64,000 nucleotides of DNA from Streptomonospora sp. PA3 (GTDB lineage: Bacteria; Actinomycetota; Actinomycetes; Streptosporangiales; Streptosporangiaceae): NCBI RefSeq assembly GCF_009728995.1, contig NZ_VTZW01000004.1:156567-220566 (forward strand), given 5' to 3'. Shown piece after piece: positions 9,539 to 15,090 of the stretch. The notes under the pieces were generated by a model, which saw only the letters and a program-made list of their open reading frames with translations, was not told the origin of the DNA and made no database searches. Every line of letters starts with the position of its first letter. Within the stretch, counting starts at the first letter, position 1. The translations under genes were made by a program, and so were the position numbers.

Positions 9539-11578
9539 ATGTCTACACGCTTCGATTATATCAGGAATACAGACCTGGCGGTGTTCGCAGTCCGGGCCGG
9601 AGACAAAAAGCCTGCGACCCCCAATGGGCTGCACGACGCCACCGCAGACCATGAACACTGGCTCTCGCGTGTCGAGAAGAGGGGCGAGAACCTCGGTGCT
9701 CCGACCGGACATGTAAACGGCTTTTTCACGGTCGATGCCGACGACCTGGCCAGTTGGACGGAACTGGTCACGGCCAACGGCGGAGTGCCCGAGACGAGAA
9801 CGGTTCGCACACCTCGCGGCGGAAAGCATTTCGAGTTCAACATGCCCGAGGGCGTGGATTTGCGCGGTAGCGTGAGTAAGATCGCTGCCAACGTCGATAT
9901 CCGGGCGAACGGTAACTATGTCTTGCTCCCCGGTTCAGAGACGGAGCACGGCGTCTATGAAGTCGAGCTGGACATCCCCAGAGTAAACCCTCCCCAGTGG
10001 CTTATAGATGCCATTGTCGCCACCTCAGTGACCGCTGAAAGGCCGAGGGGTGAATCCCGCGCTGGATACGACCCCTGGCTTGCTTCGATCCCGGAGAATG
10101 CGGATTACGTCCGCGAGCAAGTACAGCTCGCAGAGAGAACTATCGCCAAATCCTACGAGGGCAACTACCACGGCCCCTGCTTGAGTGCTGCTGTAATCAT
10201 GGGAAGTCTCGACGAGGCGGGTGTGCTTCCCGACGGCATGGCCGAGGAACTTCTGGACGAATGGCGTGAGAACTACGGCATTCCCAACCGGAACAACCGA
10301 GACAAGACCGTGCAGGACGGGCTTGCGTACGGGCGTGAGAAACCGGCCCAGCTTCCCAGTGATGTTATGTTCTGGGATTACAAGGCCACGGGGACGAACT
10401 TGCCTCCGCAGTTCTTCGAGGCGCGCCCGGAATTGAGAGCGCTGCGCGACCACGCGCACGCGGAGGCCAGTTCTGCCGACGTGGCGTTCTACTCGTCCCT
10501 TGCCGAAATTGCGGGGTCCGTCCACAAAGACTTGAAGATGGTTACGGGAATCAAGGGCGAAGCGGCCTTGAATCTCATCGTGTGCCCGGTCGGCGAAAGC
10601 GGCGACGGCAAGTCTTCCAACGACAACGCGCTCGACGAGATCCCCGAATCGAACAGATTCACGGGACCGATCGGTTCGGGCGAAGGTCTGATCGAAGCTT
10701 ACTTCGAATGGGTCGAGGAAACCGTCCCCGGTGCGGGGAGCAAAACCAAGACCGTCAAGAAAAAGAAGAAGGTCCGGTCCAACGCGTTCTTTTTCCAGGA
10801 CGAGGGCGAACAGCTTTTCGCCACGGGCGACCGGAAAGGCGCCAGCATCTTCCCTACCCTGCGTTCCATGTGGAGCGGTGCCAAGACCGGCGCCAAGAAT
10901 GCCACGGTCGAGACCACCAGAAGCCTCGATAAAGGGTCGTATGCTTTCGGTGCGGTCATCGGTTTGCAGCCGGTCATCGTGCGGCGCCTGCTTACCGAGA
11001 CGCACGAGGGCGCGGGGACGACGCAGCGTTTTCTCTTCTGCAAAACCACCGACCCGAGCATTCCCGACGTTCCTCCGGAGAAACCCGAGGTCCCGCAGCC
11101 CTTTCTCGGTTGGGATCATGCCGGTTGGATGCCCATGCCCGTGGTGACCTTTCCGGAGTCGATCACGGAGGACCTCCGGCGTATCCAGGTTATGCGGAAC
11201 CGGGGCGAGCGCGAGTACAAGCGGTTCTATGCCCACCACATGCTGACCCGGTGCAAGGTCGCCGCGATTCTGGCACTGTGGAACCACCGGACCGAAGTCG
11301 ATATCGAGGATTGGCTCTTGGCCGGTGTCGCCGTGGACACCTCCGCCAACGTCCGCGACGAACAGGTCGCGATTGCCGGCAAGGCCGCAGAAGAGCGTGA
11401 GAAAGCCGCTGGGGCGCTGCGGGACAAGAGGGCGGCACACGAGGAGGAAGCCCAGCGCTTGCGGGTGCAGAAACGCATTGACGACTTCCGGGAGCGTGGT
11501 GTGAGCGACCGGGAGATCGTCCGGCGTCTCAACTCGCGCGACCGGGAGTGTGCCCGCGACTTGCTCGGTTTGAGCTGA
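9539..11578 (+). CDS. Bifunctional PrimPol primase/polymerase with C-terminal helicase-like ATPase
   Basis: A 679-residue replication protein. The N-terminal archaeo-eukaryotic primase domain shows the PrimPol motifs: GFFTVDADDL (metal ligands D66, D68), TPRGGKHFEF (K96, H97) and NVDIRANGNYVLLPG (D120). The central and C-terminal part is a DUF3987-like P-loop ATPase with Walker A GESGDGKSS (352-360) and Walker B AFFFQDEGEQL (D421, E422). A Lys-rich insert (KTVKKKKKV) sits between them. The C-terminus is a charged coiled-coil-like segment followed by a DREIVRRLNSRD helix. It probably initiates replication of the excised element. ATG 9539 follows AGAAAGG; the in-frame ATG at 9485 lacks a site. 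An origin-like inverted repeat follows. Confidence 0.88.
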   Translation: MSTRFDYIRNTDLAVFAVRAGDKKPATPNGLHDATADHEHWLSRVEKRGENLGAPTGHVNGFFTVDADDLASWTELVTANGGVPETRTVRTPRGGKHFEFNMPEGVDLRGSVSKIAANVDIRANGNYVLLPGSETEHGVYEVELDIPRVNPPQWLIDAIVATSVTAERPRGESRAGYDPWLASIPENADYVREQVQLAERTIAKSYEGNYHGPCLSAAVIMGSLDEAGVLPDGMAEELLDEWRENYGIPNRNNRDKTVQDGLAYGREKPAQLPSDVMFWDYKATGTNLPPQFFEARPELRALRDHAHAEASSADVAFYSSLAEIAGSVHKDLKMVTGIKGEAALNLIVCPVGESGDGKSSNDNALDEIPESNRFTGPIGSGEGLIEAYFEWVEETVPGAGSKTKTVKKKKKVRSNAFFFQDEGEQLFATGDRKGASIFPTLRSMWSGAKTGAKNATVETTRSLDKGSYAFGAVIGLQPVIVRRLLTETHEGAGTTQRFLFCKTTDPSIPDVPPEKPEVPQPFLGWDHAGWMPMPVVTFPESITEDLRRIQVMRNRGEREYKRFYAHHMLTRCKVAAILALWNHRTEVDIEDWLLAGVAVDTSANVRDEQVAIAGKAAEEREKAAGALRDKRAAHEEEAQRLRVQKRIDDFRERGVSDREIVRRLNSRDRECARDLLGLS

Positions 11579-11580
11579 AT

Positions 11581-11824
11581 GTGGACACGCGGGACACGTC
11601 CCCGGGACGCCTGGATCCCTTATGTGGCAGGGATGGGACACGCGGGACGGATTTGTCCACATGCTCTCTCTGACTTCTCTCTACACGACTCCCAAGTCAT
11701 AAAAGTAGTTGTAGTTGTATATATATAAGCTTTCTCTGAGACCATGTGGACAAATTTGTCCCGCGTGTCCCATCCCTATGTGGCAAGGGATCCAGGCGTG
11801 TCCCGCCGTGTCCCGCGTGTCCAC
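11581..11824. repeat. Large imperfect inverted repeat with A+T-rich centre (origin candidate)
   Basis: The left arm (about 11581-11670) and right arm (about 11738-11824) are inverted copies over some 87 bases with a few mismatches and small gaps. Both contain CCTGGATCCCTT and GTGGACACGCGGGACAC-like words repeated several times. The roughly 67-nt centre includes TTGTATATATATAAGC, one of the most A+T-rich stretches of the window. Lying directly after the PrimPol-helicase gene, it is a good candidate for the element's replication origin, though a transcriptional role is possible. Confidence 0.75.
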
Positions 11825-12020
11825 ATTCCATGTCCCGGCCACTGTTGAGTTGAGAAGGAGCATCACCCGTCCCCAACACCGCCGCCCCCGCCCCGCTTCC
11901 GGGTGCCGGGCCAAGGTTCGCTTACTACTTCTTTAAGCTTTCATGACAGCAATTCTTTTACCCGCGACCGGGAAGACCGCCACGACGCCGCGCGTTCTAG
12001 CGAGCGAGGAAAGGAGAACC

Positions 12021-12290
12021 ATGCTGTACGTGGAACGCGACTTCGATACCGAGCCGCCCGAACTGCCGGAGGGATGTGTAAGCATTCTTCCCGACGAACC
12101 GGGAATGCCGTGCTTGAAACTGGTGAGGAACTACTTCCCCCCGCAGTCGTCGGGGTTCTGCCGCGATGTCTGGCGGTACACGTGGGAAGACGGCGACGAC
12201 GTCGGAGAACAGTTCATCAGGGGTGATCTGACCCCTTACGAGGCCGCCGAGATAGTGCTGCGGGAATACTTCCCGACCCTCCGGCTGTAA
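12021..12290 (+). CDS. Hypothetical acidic protein of the element
   Basis: An 89-residue acidic protein starting MLYVERDFDTEPPELPEG, which I do not recognise. It has two cysteines near the middle (MPCLKL, FCRDVW), a Trp/Tyr-rich stretch RDVWRYTWEDGDDV, and ends in a helix TPYEAAEIVLREYF. I chose ATG 12021 because AAAGGAGAACC precedes it at ideal spacing. An in-frame ATG at 11943 would add 26 residues but has no ribosome binding site. The gene lies between the large inverted repeat and the tRNA-like gene, 7 bp before the latter. Confidence 0.6.
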   Translation: MLYVERDFDTEPPELPEGCVSILPDEPGMPCLKLVRNYFPPQSSGFCRDVWRYTWEDGDDVGEQFIRGDLTPYEAAEIVLREYFPTLRL

Positions 12291-12297
12291 TCGCACC

Positions 12298-12369
12298 GCT
12301 CCCTCCGGCGGATAACCGGCCTGGCAGCTTCTAACTGCACTGTGGGGCGTTCGACTCGTCCAGGGAGCA
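12298..12369 (+). tRNA. tRNA-Arg(TCT)-like gene with atypical D arm
   Basis: The 72 nt fold into a cloverleaf. The acceptor stem is 7 bp (GCTCCCT/AGGGAGC). The anticodon arm is GGCAG-CTTCTAA-CTGCA (4 of 5 pairs, T33, anticodon TCT, A37), followed by a 5-nt variable loop. The T arm is canonical (GGGCG-TTCGACT-CGTCC), and the discriminator is A. The D arm is weak: a 3-bp stem, and bases 8-9 are CC instead of TA. CCA is not encoded. A rho-independent terminator starts 5 bp later. It would read AGA/AGG codons, which the element's own genes use and the host genes avoid. It may be functional or partly decayed. Confidence 0.6.
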
Positions 12370-12374
12370 CTACC

Positions 12375-12409
12375 AGCCCCGTCGACAATGTCGGCGGGGC
12401 TTTTTCTTT
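12375..12409 (+). terminator. Rho-independent terminator after the tRNA-like gene
   Basis: 11-bp stem beginning AGCCCCG, closed by GGGGCT, with one G-T pair and a 5-nt loop, followed by TTTTTCTTT. It is the most canonical terminator in the window. Confidence 0.85.
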
Positions 12410-12452
12410 GTGCATGGTACAATGGTTGAGACAGTATTTATGGAGGTTAACC

Positions 12453-12689
12453 ATGGCATATCGACCGGTCGACTTAGACCCCGAGGAAGTGCTCCGGCGG
12501 CACGAACGGGGAGCGACTTTCAGCGAACTTGCCGCTGAACTGGGCGTTCATCGAAACACTGTTGGAAATCTGGTGCGGCGCGGCCGAGAGATTCGGCGAT
12601 CAACCGAGCTTACAGAACTCCAAAAGCATGTTTCGAGCATTTCAAACATCATTGTGCGCATGGGCGGTGGCCAAAGTGTCTGGCTTTAA
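12453..12689 (+). CDS. Small helix-turn-helix protein of the element
   Basis: A 78-residue protein whose residues 10-45 form a helix-turn-helix (VLRRHERGATFSELAAELG then VHRNTVGNLVRRG), like those of sigma-4/resolvase-type DNA-binding modules. A short helical tail follows (ELTELQKHVSSISNIIVRM). The ATG is preceded by GGAGG at good spacing, and a -10-like TACAAT lies at 12418-12423. The frame ends abruptly after GGGQSVWL, and a neighbouring frame that also looks coding takes over at the same place. The gene is therefore either translationally coupled to the next one, fused to it by frameshifting, or broken. Confidence 0.6.
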   Translation: MAYRPVDLDPEEVLRRHERGATFSELAAELGVHRNTVGNLVRRGREIRRSTELTELQKHVSSISNIIVRMGGGQSVWL

Positions 12690-12846
12690 TCACAACCACC
12701 TCCGGCGACTTATCGAGGTCGAAAGACTGGCTAAAAGCGAGGGGATCACCGAGGAAGAGGCCGACCGCGAGCTTTACCGGCGTGAAAGGGGCGTCGTCTC
12801 CACCGAGGGCCCGTTGCCCCCGCACTTTCGAGATGAGGAGTTCTGA
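12667..12846 (+). CDS. Small overlapping reading frame, possible continuation of the HTH protein
   Basis: A GTG-started 59-residue frame overlapping the end of the HTH gene by 23 bp. From HNHLRRLIEVERLAKSEGIT onward it has a convincing amphipathic, charged composition, ending ppHFRDEEF. Its stop overlaps the next start (TGATG), so the downstream gene is coupled to it. A second GTG at 12676 is equally possible. I do not recognise a family. It could be the C-terminal half of the HTH protein, displaced by a frameshift near 12670. Confidence 0.4.
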   Translation: MAKVSGFNHNHLRRLIEVERLAKSEGITEEEADRELYRRERGVVSTEGPLPPHFRDEEF

Positions 12847-13253
12847 TGGACGCGAAAGACATTATCGCGGAACAGCTCCGGCAGGCCGGAGAGCAGGCGG
12901 GAGCATTCACCGAACCACCTGTTACTAAGTCCTACGGTGCGATGTCAGAGGCGGAGAGAAAAGCGCAGCGGGAACAGGCCGAACAAGCTTTGGAGGCCGA
13001 ACGCCGGGAACGTCAGCGGCGAAACGCGGAATGGCTTGCGGAGCACAACGCGGCGCAGGCCCGGCGTTTCATTCCCGTTTCCGACGAGGATGCCCAAAGC
13101 ATGACCACCGAGGAAAAACTCTGGGCCCAGGCTCAGTCCAAGCTTCTCGGCGGCGACTACCGGCCGCCCAAACCGGCGAAAACGTGGTCGGAGATGAATA
13201 CCGACGAAAAGATCGAATACCGACTCAAGCAGCGATTCGGTACGAAGGAGTAA
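12846..13253 (+). CDS. Hypothetical coiled-coil protein of the element
   Basis: A 135-residue hydrophilic protein, unrecognised. Residues 33-75 form a strongly charged Glu/Arg/Gln/Ala helix (SEAERKAQREQAEQALEAE) likely to be a coiled coil. The C-terminus carries Trp-containing motifs (KLWAQAQSKLLGG, KTWSEMNTDEKIEYRLKQRF). The start overlaps the preceding stop (TGATG) and GAGGAG lies just upstream, indicating translational coupling in a small-gene operon. A phage head scaffold or decoration-like role would fit the composition, but there is no direct evidence. Confidence 0.6.
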   Translation: MDAKDIIAEQLRQAGEQAGAFTEPPVTKSYGAMSEAERKAQREQAEQALEAERRERQRRNAEWLAEHNAAQARRFIPVSDEDAQSMTTEEKLWAQAQSKLLGGDYRPPKPAKTWSEMNTDEKIEYRLKQRFGTKE

Positions 13254-13255
13254 TC

Positions 13256-13456
13256 ATGGCAGCTTCCGAGAATCTTTACACGGCCCTCCGCCTTGCCCTT
13301 ACCGACGACCAGACCGTCCTCAAGCGGCTTGTCGACGCAGCGGCCGAGGGGAACAGTGAAACCCCGAAACCCAACGATGCAGACTACCGCGTCGGCCCGG
13401 CCGGTCATTATGAATCCGTCGTCGAGGCGGCGGTTACCGAGCTGAAGACCGTCTAG
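13256..13456 (+). CDS. Hypothetical small protein of the element
   Basis: A 66-residue protein (MAASENLYTALRLALTDDQ...) with an excellent AAGGAG site ending 5 bp before the ATG and only 2 bp between the previous stop and its start. It is predicted to be helical and acidic, ending SVVEAAVTELKTV. It is unrecognised and part of the same small-gene run. Confidence 0.6.
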   Translation: MAASENLYTALRLALTDDQTVLKRLVDAAAEGNSETPKPNDADYRVGPAGHYESVVEAAVTELKTV

Positions 13457-13464
13457 GAGTAACC

Positions 13465-13641
13465 ATGGCAAAGAGACCCACGTCCGGAGACGGCGGCGGA
13501 CACAAGCCGCAGAAAATCAACACCTCCGGCCCTGGAAACAACAAAGGCAAGCCCGGTTCCAAGAATCCTCCGGCCACCGGCCCGGATGTCAGCAAACCGC
13601 TTCCCCCTCGTGATCCCCACAAGGGCGGCGACGGGTATTAG
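13465..13641 (+). CDS. 58-residue Gly/Pro/Lys-rich disordered protein
   Basis: A short gene starting MAKRPTSGDGGGHKPQKI and ending PHKGGDGY. It has no hydrophobic core and is rich in Gly, Pro, Lys and Asn, so it should be intrinsically disordered and basic. It starts 8 bp after the previous stop and has TAGGAG at proper spacing, which is the main reason to believe it is translated. It is the last gene of the element before its terminator and attR. Confidence 0.5.
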   Translation: MAKRPTSGDGGGHKPQKINTSGPGNNKGKPGSKNPPATGPDVSKPLPPRDPHKGGDGY

Positions 13642-13720
13642 ACCAAACCCCTCCTACTGGGAAAAAGAGAGCGCTACTGCCAGCCGTCGTGTAGCAAGAG
13701 CACGGCGGTGTGCTCTCCGA

Positions 13721-13782
13721 CCCCCGGCCCCCGGCCCCGTTGACGTAGTGGAGCGTCTGACGGGCCACGGGCCGGGGGTTAT
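13721..13782 (+). terminator. Terminator hairpin at the end of the element
   Basis: 10-bp perfect arms CCCCCGGCCC (13721-13730) and its complement (13769-13778) with a 38-nt intervening loop, then TTATT. It closes the small-gene operon before attR. Confidence 0.55.
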
Positions 13783-13869
13783 TCATGGGTAGAGTAGTCG
13801 GGACAGACACGACAAGAACCGGTCGCGGAGTGGAGTTTTCCCAGGTCACAAGGCCGGTGCCCGGTCGGC

Positions 13870-13956
13870 ACTACGTCCGCGAGTACGGCCTGGGCGGGCT
13901 GATGATGTGGAACCTGGACATGGACCCCTCCGGCGAGCTGGTGCGGGCGATGGCCG
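13870..13956 (+). repeat. attR: right copy of the 87-bp direct repeat
   Basis: Identical over 87 bases to 6484-6570. It re-enters the chitinase reading frame and joins the original host 3' end. Confidence 0.9.
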
Positions 13957-13991
13957 TCGGCCTCGGAGCGGAGATGGGGGCGCGGGCGTAG
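13870..13991 (+). pseudogene. Displaced original 3' end of the GH18 chitinase gene
   Basis: Encodes YVREYGLGGLMMWNLDMDPS and onward in the same frame as the chitinase, then VGLGAEMGARA and a TAG stop. Before the element inserted this was the true C-terminus of the gene that begins at 5229. It has no start signals of its own and is a separated gene end, not an independent gene. Confidence 0.85.
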
Positions 13992-14483
13992 TCCGTGTTC
14001 AAGAAGGCGGGGGCGCCGCTTTCCAGGAATCCCCCGGGCACCACCCGGGGCGGCCGCCGTCGGGGCTGCGGCAACGGGTGCGGTTCGCGTAGGTCCTGTT
14101 CAAGAACGGCGGGGCGCCGCTTTCAGGAACCCTCCGGAGCCATCCGGGACGGGCACCACAAAGGCTGCGGCAATGGGTGCGCCTCGCGTAGCGCGACCCG
14201 CCCGCCCGTCAGCCCGCCACCACCCCAACGGAGACGCTGCGCGTCACCTGCTTGCTTGCCGCCGAGCGCACGCGGTTCTTCCCAGGTGGAGGCGCACCAC
14301 CGGTGGCGGGCCTCCGGCGCACAGGTGCGCCGTGCGCTCGGCGGCAAGCCGGCCCGGAACAAGTACGTGGCGCGAAGCGCCCCGTTAGGGGCGGTGGCGG
14401 GTGACGGGTGGGATTCGCGCCTCACAGCCCCATTGCCGCAACCTCCTGTGGTGACCGGCTTCTCAATCAGGACGTAGCCGCGT
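13992..14483. repeat. Intergenic repeat cluster (two tandem units plus a hairpin module)
   Basis: Two degenerate units of about 102 bp begin GTTCAAGAA near 14000 and 14099 and end in CTGCGGCAA.GGGTGCG..TCGCGTAG. An inverted repeat follows with 19-bp perfect arms (14254-14272 and 14331-14349, GCTTGCCGCCGAGCGCACG). TGCGGCAATGGG at 14166-14177 and its complement at 14429-14440 enclose the module. The same sequence words form the 272-bp tandem repeats near 45 kb. I see no gene. Confidence 0.75.
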
Positions 14484-14996
14484 TCAGCTGTCGCGGTACT
14501 CGTCGACGAGGCCGCGGCCGGGGTGCCAGTGGCGGATGCGCAACCGGTCGCCGGCCACGGACGTCAGCGCCGCCTTGGTGAGCAGGAGGCGGAACAGGTG
14601 GAAGCCGCCCGGATCGGCACCGGGATCGACCAGAGCACGCGCCGCCTCAGGGTCGGTGACCTCCACCGCGATTCCGGCGACCTTGGCGTCGCCGGGGTCC
14701 ATCGACCCGTCGCCGGGGTTGGCGTGCAGCGCGAAGCGGCCGTCGCGGCGCAGGTCGAGCGCCTTGCGTGCGCGCAGCATGGAACCCAGCAGCAGTTCGT
14801 CCCCGCGCATGTCCACCTCGGTGCCGCTGACCCGCGGCGAACCGTCCGCGCGCAGTGTCGCCAGGACGTGGTGCTTGGCGGCGCCGAAAGCGGTGCGCAC
14901 CTCGGCCGCGAATCCGGGTTCGGCGGCGGCGAACTCCCGCCAGGGTAGGGCCGCCGCTGCGCCTGTGGGCGGCGTCTTCGCCGGTGTCGCGTTCAT
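14484..14996 (-). CDS. Pyridoxamine 5'-phosphate oxidase-like flavin split-barrel protein
   Basis: A 170-residue protein with the split-barrel pattern of PNPOx-like/F420- or FMN-binding proteins: HHVLATLRADGSPRVSGTEV in the first strands, then RDGRFALHANPGDG and a late RIRHWHPGRG. Such proteins are soluble oxidoreductases or cofactor-binding proteins; the substrate cannot be assigned. The ATG at 14996 lies 94 bp from the divergent dehydrogenase gene, so the two may share a control region. The repeat cluster lies directly downstream. Confidence 0.75.
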   Translation of the reverse strand: MNATPAKTPPTGAAAALPWREFAAAEPGFAAEVRTAFGAAKHHVLATLRADGSPRVSGTEVDMRGDELLLGSMLRARKALDLRRDGRFALHANPGDGSMDPGDAKVAGIAVEVTDPEAARALVDPGADPGGFHLFRLLLTKAALTSVAGDRLRIRHWHPGRGLVDEYRDS

Positions 14997-15090
14997 GCCG
15001 CCATTGTCGCTGCAGAACCTGCCACCTTTCGTCAGGAATCACGGCCCCTTTCAGCTTGTCTCTCCCGCCGAGCCGCGCCACGCTGGGAGC

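Larger units (their letters stand above)
6484..13956 (+). mobile_element. 7.4 kb integrative element inserted in the 3' end of a chitinase gene
   Basis: Bounded by the 87-bp perfect repeat (one repeat plus unique DNA is 7386 bp). Contents in order: tyrosine integrase; iteron-like repeats; serine recombinase; repeats; winged-helix/excisionase-like protein; PrimPol-helicase; large inverted repeat; unknown gene; tRNA-Arg-like gene with terminator; a run of small genes. The A+T content is visibly higher than in the surrounding genes and AGA/AGG codons are common, both signs of transfer. I see no FtsK/TraB-type translocase, relaxase or virion genes, so it is not self-transmissible on the visible evidence. 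It could be a mobilisable island, a replicating integrative plasmid or a phage satellite. Confidence 0.88.

Noticed and set aside
13785..13991. A 68-residue independent gene at the right end of the element
   Set aside because: Its second half is the displaced chitinase C-terminus inside and after attR; the first part is element DNA read by chance.
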